32,252 bases of DNA from Metabacillus fastidiosus NBRC 101226 (GCF_001591625.1 NZ_BCVG01000036.1:1-32252), one strand, 5' to 3'; positions 7,923 through 15,964 are shown, counted from the first letter of the stretch. Program-made: numbers and translations. Notes: generated by a model from the letters alone, not told the origin.

Positions 7923-8717
7923 ATGATAGAGATGATACCAATACAAAACAAATGGACGCTGATTACAGGTGCTTCTTCGGGTATAGGTGAAGCATTTGCA
8001 CATGAATTTGCAACAAGAGGGAGCCACTTGATTTTAGTAGCTCGCTCGGAAGCCAAATTGAGTGCTTTAGCAGAGAAACTACAAAAAGAACACGGTATTC
8101 AAACACAGGTGATTGTTTCTGACTTATCTCAAGAAGGTTCCCCAAACAGGCTTTATCAACAATGTGTGGAACGGGGTCTGAGCGTTGATTTTCTAATTAA
8201 TAATGCAGGGTTCGCTACTCATGGGCTTTTTGAACAACTGTCGGGCCAAAGGCAGCATGAAGAAATAATGCTCAATGTACTGGCGGTTGTAGATCTTACC
8301 CATTTATTTTTACCACAAATGTTGAAAAGGAAAAGCGGAGTGATTATTAACGTAGCTTCAACAGCAGGATTTCAACCTCTCCCTAATATGGCTGTATACG
8401 GTGCCACAAAGGCTTTCGTATTATCATTTACACAGGCTTTATGGGAGGAAAATCGAAAACGCGGTGTACAATTTCTTACGTTATGTCCTGGGTCAACGGA
8501 AACAGAATTTTTTAACGTTGTAGGGGCAGATGAAGCATCTGTGGGGAAAAGAGATACTCCAGAAAATGTAGTTCAAGTTGCTCTTCGCTCGCTTCAAGCT
8601 AAAAAAATATATACTATACCAGGGTTTAGAAACTATATCTCTGCTCAAATGTCTCGCTTCATTACACGAAAACAAATGCTTTTTATTGTCGGACGAATGC
8701 TCCGTGCACGTCATTAA
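7923..8717 (+). CDS. Short-chain dehydrogenase/reductase (classical SDR)
   Basis: A 264-residue NAD(P)-dependent oxidoreductase. It has the cofactor loop TGASSGIG (15-22), NNAG (93-96), catalytic Ser146, and the Tyr159-x-x-x-Lys163 pair in YGATK. Arg41 after the second beta strand (VARSEAKL) favours NADPH. The C-terminus (RFITRKQMLFIVGRMLRARH) is basic and amphipathic, as in DltE/YqjQ-like SDRs that lie against the membrane. Two in-frame ATGs, at 7923 and 7932, compete. AAGGGGAG ends three bases before the first, so either is possible. The substrate is not readable from sequence. It is probably controlled by the divergent TetR. Confidence 0.88.
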   Translation: MIEMIPIQNKWTLITGASSGIGEAFAHEFATRGSHLILVARSEAKLSALAEKLQKEHGIQTQVIVSDLSQEGSPNRLYQQCVERGLSVDFLINNAGFATHGLFEQLSGQRQHEEIMLNVLAVVDLTHLFLPQMLKRKSGVIINVASTAGFQPLPNMAVYGATKAFVLSFTQALWEENRKRGVQFLTLCPGSTETEFFNVVGADEASVGKRDTPENVVQVALRSLQAKKIYTIPGFRNYISAQMSRFITRKQMLFIVGRMLRARH

Positions 8718-8768
8718 TATATGGCAATGTTCAGCACTCCAGTCATGTTGAGTGCATGAACAATAAAT

Positions 8769-8807
8769 AAAAATCAATTTATTCAATTAGAATATTTGTT
8801 GATTTTT
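8769..8807 (+). terminator. Terminator after the SDR gene
   Basis: Stem AAAAATCAA / TTGATTTTT with a 21-base loop and T-tract. The rest of the gene-free 8718-9360 is A+T-rich and holds only this hairpin, the T-arm-like repeat and a second terminator. Confidence 0.55.
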
Positions 8808-9002
8808 AAAAAGCTTAACGGGAATAATCTAGAATAATTGCAGACCGAATGCTCACCATCTTGCTAACATGTTTGGCTAACGTACTTATTTTTCTAAACA
8901 GAATTTAATTAACTGAGCTAATTATAATATCTTATAAAGGCTTGATAAATTAATCTTTTTTATACTTAATTAACTAGGCTGAACTAGGTTGATTTTGCAA
9001 AA

Positions 9003-9052
9003 TAAAATTGACAGGGAAGGGGGTGGGGGTTCAACTCCCTCACAGGTCATCA
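9003..9052 (+). repeat. T-arm-like direct repeat, copy 1 (possible att or tRNA remnant)
   Basis: Begins AAATTGACAGGGAAG and contains a 5-bp stem around the loop TTCAACT, like a tRNA T-arm (GGGGG TTCAACT CCCTC), then ACAGGTC. There is no 5' acceptor arm or anticodon arm, so it is not a tRNA gene. A gap-free partner lies at 10083. Confidence 0.5.
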
Positions 9053-9053
9053 C

Positions 9054-9090
9054 AAAAAGTCCTTGATATCATCAAGGGCCTTTTTATTTT
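9054..9090 (+). terminator. Strong terminator after the T-arm-like sequence
   Basis: Stem AAAAAGTCCTTGAT / ATCAAGGGCCTTTTT with a three-base loop and a long T-tract. It is placed as the terminator of an RNA gene would be, although no complete RNA gene precedes it. Confidence 0.8.
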
Positions 9091-9360
9091 GCCTTCTAAT
9101 TCTATCTTCTAATAGTTACCGAATGATTGGACCAATTAATACAATTCATTATCTAATGATATAATTTCCGAATTCTAAGTATTCTTTTAAATGACTTGTG
9201 GTAAGTTGTTTGATTTTTATATCACTAAAAAATCGAATAAGCAAAGCTGTTTGACTCTTATTTATTGTCTTCTAGAATTTATATCGTTGTTATAAAATTA
9301 AATATATAACGAAAATGATTACGTATTTTTTATTCCTTTTTAGCCACTATAAAATAGGAC

Positions 9361-9777
9361 ATGTTCATTCATTTTAAAGAATTTATAGGACGAATCGGAT
9401 TTAATCTAGATACTGAAAAGGAGTGTTGGCTATTGTTATTTTTTCAGCCGGAGTTTCGTAATCAGGAAGGAGAAATCTTAAATGTTGTGGATTCAAATGG
9501 GAAAGCTGTAGGGTATATTGCTTACTTATATAAAGGTGAAAATGATCTTTATATCATGGGTCAGCTTGATAATGAAGGGGAGAAGCAGAATTTTATTGAC
9601 ATCACATCTAAATATATTGATGGTCTTAAGAAGTCAATTCTCGGAAGTGAAGAAAAGGAAATGAATTTATCTATCAACCTTGGCGGAGAGGCAATTGATG
9701 TAGAACAAGGTCAAAGTCAAAGTCAAAGTCAAAGTCAAGGTCAAGGTCAAAATCAAGATCAAAGTCAACAAAACTAA
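9361..9777 (+). CDS. Unknown protein with Gln/Ser-rich repeat tail
   Basis: Up to 138 residues. The core has compact beta-type sequence (GKAVGYIAYLYKGENDLYIMG) and an acidic helix. The last 22 residues are a Gln-Ser/Gly/Asn/Asp repeat coded by a hexanucleotide array. No family is recognised; it is soluble with no signal peptide. The ATG at 9361 lacks a good ribosome site. A TTG at 9433 has AAGGAG nine bases upstream and would give a 115-residue protein starting LFFQPEFRNQ; I think that start is more likely. It stands alone, with no partner gene on the same strand within 300 bases except the small ORF at 9894. Confidence 0.6.
   Translation: MFIHFKEFIGRIGFNLDTEKECWLLLFFQPEFRNQEGEILNVVDSNGKAVGYIAYLYKGENDLYIMGQLDNEGEKQNFIDITSKYIDGLKKSILGSEEKEMNLSINLGGEAIDVEQGQSQSQSQSQGQGQNQDQSQQN
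9707..9773 (+). repeat. In-frame hexanucleotide tandem repeat
   Basis: About ten degenerate copies of a six-base unit (GGTCAA, AGTCAA, AATCAA, GATCAA), with a run of near-identical AGTCAA units in the middle. Unit gain or loss keeps the frame, so tail length can vary between strains. Confidence 0.85.
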
Positions 9778-9893
9778 ATAATATTTTAAACGAATATTTC
9801 CTGAAAGTGAGCATTGATATGTTTGTTCTTCTCAAGACAGAAATATAAGTTTAGTAAAAAAGGACAAACTGTATTTGAAATAAAAAAGGAAAT

Positions 9894-10034
9894 ATGAGAC
9901 ATGACAAAAAATTAATAAAAGCAACAGTAATCAAAATTCACTGCAATTACATGGCCAAGTTCCTGTTAGCAGGGACAACAGTAAAGGAAATAAAAGAAGT
10001 ACAGATCAGACAGAACACTAAAATAATAGTGTAG
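9894..10034 (+). CDS. Small basic protein, 46 residues
   Basis: A short gene starting at ATG 9894 after AAAAAAGGAAAT and ending with TAG. The product is basic (N-terminus MRHDKKLIKATVIK) with a hydrophobic middle (YMAKFLLAGTTV) and a charged end (EIKEVQIRQNTKIIV). A strong terminator follows nine bases after the stop, which argues that it is a transcribed unit. No family is recognised. It could instead be the 3' end of a decayed longer gene. Confidence 0.4.
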   Translation: MRHDKKLIKATVIKIHCNYMAKFLLAGTTVKEIKEVQIRQNTKIIV

Positions 10035-10042
10035 TTTAGCTG

Positions 10043-10078
10043 AAACAAACCGGTCATATTCAGACTGGTTTGTTTCAC
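10043..10078 (+). terminator. Terminator after the 46-residue ORF
   Basis: Stem AAACAAACCGGTC / GACTGGTTTGTTT with one G-U pair and a seven-base loop, followed by CACTTTGTT. Confidence 0.8.
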
Positions 10079-10082
10079 TTTG

Positions 10083-10131
10083 TTAAATTGACAGGGAAGA
10101 GATCAGGGATTCAAGTCCCTTACAGTATTAA
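10083..10131 (+). repeat. T-arm-like direct repeat, copy 2
   Basis: Aligns without gaps to 9003-9050. AAATTGACAGGGAAG is identical, then comes a variable stretch, then GGG-TTCAA-TCCCT and ACAG. The T-stem closing pair is lost (A opposite C), so this copy is more decayed. It follows the terminator at 10043. Confidence 0.5.
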
Positions 10132-10205
10132 ATAATTGCCCTGATAATAGCTAATAAGAAAAGATAGTCTCTTTAAAGATCCCTTTTAAATGAAATCTCC
10201 CATTA

Positions 10206-10604
10206 CTAACATAGCAATTTTTGAAGGTTATCGGAACGCAGACGATATGTAATTACTTTCTTTTTGTACTTTTTGATTACATCAAGATGATCGTCGTAAC
10301 TGTATACAAATAACTTAATATCATCGTCTCCCTTCTTAGTATCAAAAATTAAGGGAGTCCGGCTCGTCTCTGGCTGTACAGTATATTTTTCCAAAAATGA
10401 TGCTTCATTAAAATAATGAATAACTTTATTTTTGTCTTCACCTTCCAAGCGTTTTCCATCGATCGTTACAGTGGTAGTCGCGCCATTAAGTGCTGAATGT
10501 AATTCGAATTTTTTCATAACCCATTCCACAGCAGCGCTTGGAGGATTTGTTAATAATTTAAGTACACTTATAACAATTAGAAAAAGTACAAAAGGCCACA
10601 GCAT
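10206..10604 (-). CDS. yfmQ: YfmQ-family protein
   Basis: 132 residues. One N-terminal membrane helix (MLWPFVLFLIVISVLKLL) is followed by PPSAAVEWVMKKFELHSAL and a soluble domain. That domain contains TTVTIDGKRLEGEDKNKVIHYFNEASFLEKY and a Tyr-rich C-terminal segment (KLFVYSYDDHLDVIKKYKKK). These match my memory of the YfmQ proteins of Bacillus, which have no known function. A GGAG site lies ten bases before the ATG. It is transcribed alone, toward the T-arm-like repeat. Confidence 0.65.
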   Translation of the reverse strand: MLWPFVLFLIVISVLKLLTNPPSAAVEWVMKKFELHSALNGATTTVTIDGKRLEGEDKNKVIHYFNEASFLEKYTVQPETSRTPLIFDTKKGDDDIKLFVYSYDDHLDVIKKYKKKVITYRLRSDNLQKLLC

Positions 10605-10782
10605 ATTTTATCATCTCCATTACGTTGTAAATGAATATTGTTACATAACTCATATGGTCTTAGAGTGTACAGTTGATTTTTATATAATTCTAATTTCCTG
10701 CAAGAAATTTTCATCTTGTGTTGTATAGTGTTATTAATTTCGGCATAATTTAAATTTTCTCTTTTTGTAGTAATGATTGTAA

Positions 10783-10998
10783 CTTGAGTATAGGTTTAAA
10801 TTAAAACAGCTCGCTGAATATATCGAAAATGGAATAGCAGATGGTATCTTTCCAGCTGATAAGTCATTACTATCGGAAAGATACTTAGCTAGGGGGCTTA
10901 ATATAAATAGAAGCACAGTCGTTGTGGCATATGATGAGTTGAAATCAAATGGACTTATTCAAAGAAATAAAGGACTATTCGATAAAATCCCCTCGTAA
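10783..10998 (+). pseudogene. MocR/GntR-type regulator remnant (winged-helix part only)
   Basis: An open frame without a start codon encodes FKLKQLAEYIENGIADGIFP, then LSERYLARGLNINRSTVVVA and YDELKSNGLIQRNKG. This is the N-terminal GntR winged helix typical of MocR regulators. Such proteins normally carry a C-terminal aminotransferase-like domain of about 350 residues. Here the frame runs into the terminator at 10985 and stops, so at least 80 percent is missing, along with the first few codons. It probably once regulated the neighbouring transporter gene. Confidence 0.8.
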
Positions 10999-11020
10999 TC
11001 AAGGATGAACGAGGGGATTT
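10985..11020. terminator. Terminator of the CynX-type MFS gene
   Basis: A perfect 12-bp stem AAATCCCCTCGT / ACGAGGGGATTT lies six bases past the minus-strand stop and overlaps the end of the MocR remnant. Confidence 0.85.
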
Positions 11021-11025
11021 GTTGA

Positions 11026-12252
11026 TTATTTAGAAGTTACATATTCATTTTTCCCTGCGCTTATACCTGTAATAAAAACAATAACTGAAGCTAAAACTAA
11101 CATGAGTAAAGGAGTAGTCCAATCAAGTGTAATGTCGTGTAACCATCCGAGTAAGACAGGCCCTATAGCAGCTAAAAGATAACCTAATGATTGGGCCATA
11201 CCGGATAGTTCTGCTGCCTCATTAGTATTTTGGGTACGTAAACTAAAGAACATCATGGCTAAACTAAATGCAAATCCAACTCCGATTCCAATCATAATAA
11301 TCCATAATGGAATAAGGGGTGTACTTCCGTATAAGATACCTAATAGCCCTGCAATAAGCAATACAAAGGAAACGACTACTAATAATTGTTGGTTTTTTAA
11401 ACGTCCGGCTAAAATAGAGACAATAAACGTAATAGGAAGCATAGAAAGCTGCATTAAAGACAGCATCCAGCCAGCCTCATGAGTGTTCAATCCTTTTTGT
11501 TCAAGAATTTCAGGCAGCCATGTGATCATTGTATAGAAGATTAACGATTGAAATCCCATAAATAATGTGACATTCCATGCTAGTTTAGAACGCCATAAGT
11601 TAGTAGATTTAACTTTCTTTTCTCTTTGTACAAATTTAATAGACTTATGTTGATTTCGTAATTGCGGTAGCCAAAAGAAAATCGTAAGAAGAGATAAAAT
11701 TCCCCAACATCCAAGAGCTCCTGGCCATCCTAATCCTGATAATGAGGAAATTGGGATACTCATACCTGACCCAATAGCTCCACATAAATTCATGGAAACT
11801 GCATAAATTCCTGTTATCATGCCTATATTTTGTGCGAAATTATGTTTAATGAAACTTGGTAATAATACATTACCAATGGCAATAGATGAACCAATTAAGA
11901 TTGTTCCTATAAATAACGTTTCTACTCCGCCAAAAGAACGTATTGTAATTCCGATGGTTAATGAGATTAAGGAAATAAATAGGGTGAACTCCATACTAAA
12001 ACGTTGAGCTAACTTAGGGGCAAAAGGAGATAAGACCGCGAAAGCAAGTAAAGGTATTGTAGTTATTGTCCCTGCTAGTGTATTAGATATTCCCAAACTG
12101 TCACGAATAGAAGCTACTAGTGGACCGACTGATGTTAGCGGAGCTCTCAGGTTAGCTCCAATTAGGATGATACCTATAATAAGTAATCCTAATCTAGGCT
12201 TTAAATCTAGTTTCGGTTGTTCTATTTGGTTTGTTACTTGTGAAATACCCAT
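11026..12252 (-). CDS. CynX/NimT-family MFS transporter
   Basis: A 408-residue, 12-TM major facilitator. The segment GANLRAPLTSVGPLVASIRDSLG (positions 38-60) is the hallmark of the CynX/NimT group, and ending helices fill residues 215-400. Family members move cyanate, nitroimidazoles or small organic anions; the substrate here is unknown. A GGAGGG site lies 12 bases before the ATG. It follows the DapA-family lyase on the same strand after 152 bases that contain a hairpin, so it may be read through or have its own promoter. The divergent LysR gene further on is the likely regulator. Confidence 0.85.
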   Translation of the reverse strand: MGISQVTNQIEQPKLDLKPRLGLLIIGIILIGANLRAPLTSVGPLVASIRDSLGISNTLAGTITTIPLLAFAVLSPFAPKLAQRFSMEFTLFISLISLTIGITIRSFGGVETLFIGTILIGSSIAIGNVLLPSFIKHNFAQNIGMITGIYAVSMNLCGAIGSGMSIPISSLSGLGWPGALGCWGILSLLTIFFWLPQLRNQHKSIKFVQREKKVKSTNLWRSKLAWNVTLFMGFQSLIFYTMITWLPEILEQKGLNTHEAGWMLSLMQLSMLPITFIVSILAGRLKNQQLLVVVSFVLLIAGLLGILYGSTPLIPLWIIMIGIGVGFAFSLAMMFFSLRTQNTNEAAELSGMAQSLGYLLAAIGPVLLGWLHDITLDWTTPLLMLVLASVIVFITGISAGKNEYVTSK

Positions 12253-12340
12253 GATAGCTATAGACCCTCCGTATTTAATGCTAAAGCTTTTTCATTGTGC
12301 AATATACTTATTGTTTGGATTGCCGTATTTGTATCCGCAA

Positions 12341-12370
12341 GCAGAAAAAATAATAAGGTATTTTTTCTGC
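12341..12370. terminator. Hairpin between the lyase and MFS genes
   Basis: A perfect 12-bp stem GCAGAAAAAATA / TATTTTTTCTGC with a six-base loop. No T-tract follows on the minus strand, so it may act as an attenuator or mRNA stabiliser more than as a full terminator. Confidence 0.6.
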
Positions 12371-12404
12371 CTGACGGTTACTCTAGGGTTTTTCATTTAA
12401 TCTA

Positions 12405-13202
12405 TTATTTAATAGGAGAACGGCAAGTTCCTACTTTTATACCTAAAGAATTGTAGTGATTTTTTATATTCGTAATAGCCTTATCATCTATAACTTCATT
12501 AATTAAATGATTTATTTTCCGAAGGTGAACTGGTTTATCCTCTAATAAGTCATTGAAAATTTGTTTGATTTCTTGCGGGTAAACATTTCCAACCATGCTT
12601 GAAAGTCCGTTATACCCATTCACTATTTTTTGTGTAAGGTCAACATCTCCACCAGCGAACATGATGAAATTATCCGGTAAATTTGTATTATGGTGACGTT
12701 TAATATCACCCTCTTCTTTAAATCCTACAAGGTTAGAGTGTTTTTGATTAATAAGTGTATTAAATGATTCAGCACTTAGATCAAATCCTGTACGGAAAGG
12801 CGTATTATAAAGTACAACGTTTTTAGTTGTATGTTGCAGCAGCTCATTCATATAAGAAACGGCTTGCTCTTGTGTCGGCTGAATATAAGGTGTGAACTGA
12901 ACTAGAATAGAATCAAAAACAGATTCCTCAAGTTTTTGAATAAGTTTTATTGCATTTCTTGTTGTTGTAGCTGATACTCCAAACATAAGTTCAACATTTT
13001 GAAATTTTTGCTCGTTAAAATAATCAATAATTTGAATGCGTTCTTCGATACTCATTGAATTCTGTTCACCTGTACTACCAGACACAAGCAGGGAATCGAT
13101 CCCGTTATCTGTTAAATATTGAACAATTGAATTAAAGCCTTCTAAATATAAACTCTCATCATCATGGAATGGTGTTGGAATAGCAACATTAAAATTTTTC
13201 AT
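12405..13202 (-). CDS. DapA-family aldolase/lyase
   Basis: A 265-residue TIM-barrel class I aldolase. The family signature GSTGE lies at 42-46, catalytic Tyr132 in YNTP, and the Schiff-base Lys162 in GFKEEG. Family members are dihydrodipicolinate synthase, N-acetylneuraminate lyase and sugar-acid aldolases, all using pyruvate. It is about 25 residues shorter than DapA and lies with a transporter and LysR gene, not with lysine genes. A catabolic or detoxifying role on an imported compound is therefore more likely than lysine synthesis. GGAGG lies nine bases before the ATG. Confidence 0.82.
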   Translation of the reverse strand: MKNFNVAIPTPFHDDESLYLEGFNSIVQYLTDNGIDSLLVSGSTGEQNSMSIEERIQIIDYFNEQKFQNVELMFGVSATTTRNAIKLIQKLEESVFDSILVQFTPYIQPTQEQAVSYMNELLQHTTKNVVLYNTPFRTGFDLSAESFNTLINQKHSNLVGFKEEGDIKRHHNTNLPDNFIMFAGGDVDLTQKIVNGYNGLSSMVGNVYPQEIKQIFNDLLEDKPVHLRKINHLINEVIDDKAITNIKNHYNSLGIKVGTCRSPIK

Positions 13203-13383
13203 CAGTTATATCCTCCAGTACATATAAGTTATAGAAACTAATTTTTCAACATGGTCAAATATTAATCTTCCTGTTCTTTTCTAGCAGCTCATTATAGTTG
13301 ATGATATCTGTTTTTTCCTATCAGCCTCCTCGAATTTTACATAATCGAAAGATTCTAATTAATGGAACCTCTTTGTAATTAAT

Positions 13384-13457
13384 AGTCTAAGATAGTTCAT
13401 CCGATAGAACAATCCAATTATTTATATAATAACGATAGGTTTAGCCTATGGTATAAT
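13384..13457. promoter_or_regulatory. Divergent lysR/lyase promoter region with LysR box
   Basis: The dyad ATAGG-TTTAG-CCTAT at 13435-13449 contains the T-N11-A pattern of LysR sites. A perfect TATAAT at 13452-13457 is a good -10 for the lysR gene, so binding would be autoregulatory. On the minus strand, TTGTTC at 13412-13407 and TAGACT at 13389-13384, spaced 17, could serve the lyase operon. The rest of 13203-13528 shows nothing else clear. Confidence 0.55.
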
Positions 13458-13528
13458 TTGTAACAACCTAGCAGATTTACAAAACGCAAATTTATTTATT
13501 ATTACCGTTCAAATCAGGAGGTTTTAGA

Positions 13529-14443
13529 ATGGAATTAAGACAACTTGAATATTTTTATGCAGTGTGCCAAGAACTTCATTTTACAAGAGCAGCAGAAAAG
13601 GTTGGTATTTCTCAACCTTCTTTAAGCCAACAAATTCGTTTATTAGAACATGAAGTCGGCACACCATTATTTGATCGCATCGGTAAAAAGACGGATCTTA
13701 CAGAGGCAGGGAAATTACTTTTAAAGTATACGAGTAACATTTTTCATGAACTGGAACAGGCAAAAATCTCAATCGATGAATTAAACGGACTTCAAAGAGG
13801 CACCATTTCTATCGGTACATTGTTAACTGTTGAAAATTATCTTATTCCTCCCGCATTGCTTAATTTTCATAGTCTATATCCCGCTGTTAAGATATCTGTG
13901 TTTGGATTACGTACCGGCGATATTCAAAAACAACTGTTAGAAAATAAGCTGGATCTGGGAATTGTCTTTTTACCTATGGAAGGCAATGAGCTAGAAACTA
14001 TTTCTTTATATACAGAGGAAATGGCCTTTGCTGTACCTATTGGACATCCGTTAGAAAATCAGGATACGTTAAGCTTGGAAGTATTGCAGACGACACCTTC
14101 CATCTTACTTCCTGAACAATATTTTGTAAGACAGCTTATAAATAACGCTTGTAAAGACTTAGGCTTTATTCCCGAACCAGTCTTTGAAATTACAACTGTG
14201 CAATCTTTAATTAATATGGTTATAGATAGGGTAGGGGTAACTATATTACCGAAACCTTGTTTAGAGTACCTTAATGACCCTCGTATAAGAATCATTCCCA
14301 TTCTAAATGCTGATCTTGCCAGGGATGTAGGAATTATCTATAGGAAAGATAAATATTTGAGTGCTGCGACACGTATTTTTATTAATACTCTAAGAGATGT
14401 TTCACTTAATTTAAATCAGAGTCCTACTGAAGATACTGATTAA
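13529..14443 (+). CDS. LysR-family transcriptional regulator
   Basis: 304 residues. The N-terminal winged helix (MELRQLEYFYAVCQELHFTR, then AAEKVGISQPSLSQQIRLLE) is textbook LysR. The effector-binding domain (about 90-295) has the GTISIGTLLTVENYLIPPAL start and a RVGVTILPKPCL element. AGGAGG lies seven bases before the ATG. It is divergent from the DapA-family lyase and the CynX-type transporter and probably activates them when bound to a small molecule, as YybE- and CynR-type regulators do. A T-N11-A box sits in the shared gap. Confidence 0.9.
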   Translation: MELRQLEYFYAVCQELHFTRAAEKVGISQPSLSQQIRLLEHEVGTPLFDRIGKKTDLTEAGKLLLKYTSNIFHELEQAKISIDELNGLQRGTISIGTLLTVENYLIPPALLNFHSLYPAVKISVFGLRTGDIQKQLLENKLDLGIVFLPMEGNELETISLYTEEMAFAVPIGHPLENQDTLSLEVLQTTPSILLPEQYFVRQLINNACKDLGFIPEPVFEITTVQSLINMVIDRVGVTILPKPCLEYLNDPRIRIIPILNADLARDVGIIYRKDKYLSAATRIFINTLRDVSLNLNQSPTEDTD

Positions 14444-14479
14444 AAAGTTCACCCTTTTAATAACAAAGAAGTAAGTGGT

Positions 14480-14523
14480 AAAAACAATACCTTTTTCCAA
14501 AATGGAGGAGGGTATTGTTTTTT
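14480..14523 (+). terminator. Terminator after lysR
   Basis: Stem AAAACAATACC / GGTATTGTTTT ends in a T-run of six or more; the loop carries a weak inner CC/GG pairing. Confidence 0.8.
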
Positions 14524-14746
14524 GTATGAAAACATCTATTTATCTACAATTTTATTGATTAATGGTTCTATTATTACAAGACAGGTTTGTTGTAGAAGGT
14601 TTAGATTCTGTGTATTGCTAAATAAATCTACATTCTTTGTTAAATTGATAAAGATATTTTGTATTAGAGGGACTTGTTGTCTAATCAATTTTAAAAACTA
14701 TGAATAAGTTGTATAAAAGAGTTTGTAGAAAAAAGGAGAGAAGGTT

Positions 14747-15493
14747 GTGAAAGTTTCCAAAGGAAAATGGGAGAATTACAATATTATGAAGAAGGATAGG
14801 GAGATTGCTAAACATTTACCTGAGACTAGAATTCTAACAGATGAATCATTATGGGAAATGGTCAAGCTGTATCGTTCTGTCGTTGTAAAGCCTTCCTGCG
14901 GATCTTTCGGAAGTGGAATAATTAAAGTTTCCTTATTAGTGGATAGTTCGTACGAAGTCCACTTTGAAAATAAAAAGAAGATTTTCCGTAATAAAGAACA
15001 AACTCTCGAATATATTAAAGAAATTCGCCTTCCTCAGAAAAGCTATATTGTTCAACAATGGATTCCTCTTGCAGTAACTAATAAACCAGCACGACCTTTT
15101 GACTTAAGAATTATGGTTCAACGCATGAAGAAAAGTCCAGACTGGGTAATGACAGGACATTTGGCAAAAGTGGCAGCTAGAGGATATTTTATTACAAACG
15201 TCGTAAAAACTATCATCCCTATTCAAGAAGCGATAGATGGTTCTCCTGCCAAAAGCAATATTACGTCTACTCCACTACTTGATATAGAACGGCTAGCATT
15301 AAGAGCTACTTCTCAGCTAGAGAAACACTGTCTAAATTCTCGAAATATAGGTTTGGATATGGCTTTTGATAAGAATGGATACATTTGGATAATTGAAGTA
15401 AATTTCCGTCCTCATATTGAAATGTTTAAATATCTAGAAAATGAAGATATGTATAATATGGTTAAATTTTATAAAAAAGGGAGAGCGGGTTGA
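14747..15493 (+). CDS. YheC/YheD-family ATP-grasp protein
   Basis: 248 residues. ATP-grasp features are visible: Lys48 in VVVKPSCGSFGSGIIK (45-60) as the ATP-binding lysine and glycine loop, QQWIPL, FDLRIMVQR (about 118-126), and the metal-binding end IIEVNFRPHIEMF. YheC and YheD of Bacillus are spore-coat-associated ATP-grasp proteins of unknown reaction; they are longer (about 360-450 residues), so this copy is essentially the catalytic domain alone. The GTG start has AAGGAGAG seven bases before it. It stands alone with its own short terminator. The weakly coding stretch 14522-14707 upstream shows no supported gene. Confidence 0.8.
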   Translation: MKVSKGKWENYNIMKKDREIAKHLPETRILTDESLWEMVKLYRSVVVKPSCGSFGSGIIKVSLLVDSSYEVHFENKKKIFRNKEQTLEYIKEIRLPQKSYIVQQWIPLAVTNKPARPFDLRIMVQRMKKSPDWVMTGHLAKVAARGYFITNVVKTIIPIQEAIDGSPAKSNITSTPLLDIERLALRATSQLEKHCLNSRNIGLDMAFDKNGYIWIIEVNFRPHIEMFKYLENEDMYNMVKFYKKGRAG

Positions 15494-15512
15494 TTTTCCT
15501 TAATTAATGGGT

Positions 15513-15545
15513 GTGATGTTTTATAGGAAAGGATCACTTTTTCTT
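15513..15545 (+). terminator. Weak terminator after the ATP-grasp gene
   Basis: Short stem GTGAT / ATCAC followed by TTTTTCTT. Confidence 0.45.
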
Positions 15546-15591
15546 ATTCAACTAGTGTTTTAGTCGAACAAGAAACTGAGTGAAGCTAATT

Positions 15592-15631
15592 AAAAAAATA
15601 GGCTCAATTCTACTTGAATAGGAATCGAGTC
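15592..15631 (-). terminator. Minus-strand terminator without a gene
   Basis: Stem GACTCGATTC / GAATTGAGCC (one mismatch and one G-U pair) with a T-run of seven on the minus strand. No minus-strand gene precedes it now, so it probably marks a lost gene. Confidence 0.5.
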
Positions 15632-15712
15632 TGTGAAGTTTAACCGACTAACATCCTTTGTACTGCGACATACACTCCGCACCTGTTGAAGTAGTATGGT
15701 ACATGATTTTAA

Positions 15713-15964
15713 AATAAGAAGCGAGAGAATCTACTCTACTTCTATTCAAATATTGGAGCAGCAAGTTCCATCAGTCTTTACTTTGATCCGGTTAATTAAA
15801 CGATTATAAACCTTTTTCATATAGAAGAAAATGAAGGATATGTACACATTGATAAAAAAGGGATGCAAAAAGAAGTGTTCGGGTATACATTAAGCTGTTT
15901 AAATAGAAAAATAGTGTACTTGCACCGAATTCTGGAGCAGATCATCATATTTCATCAACTTTAA
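15713..15964 (+). pseudogene. Gene remnant of unknown family
   Basis: Eighty-four codons in one frame, without a start and with one internal TAA at 15797. The translation before the stop contains NLLYFYSNIGAASSISLYFD. After it comes IEENEGYVHIDKKGMQKEVF and GYTLSCLNRKIVYLHRI. The composition is protein-like and the two parts share a frame, so this looks like a decayed gene with a nonsense mutation. No family is recognised. Module B starts directly after the stop. Confidence 0.35.

Noticed and set aside
9003-9052. A tRNA or tmRNA gene
   Set aside because: Only a T-arm-like part and a possible 3' acceptor strand are present; no matching 5' acceptor, D-arm or anticodon arm was found upstream.
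14522-14707. A 61-codon ORF before the ATP-grasp gene
   Set aside because: No ribosome site, it begins inside the terminator T-run, and the composition (many Ile, Cys, Arg) is not protein-like.
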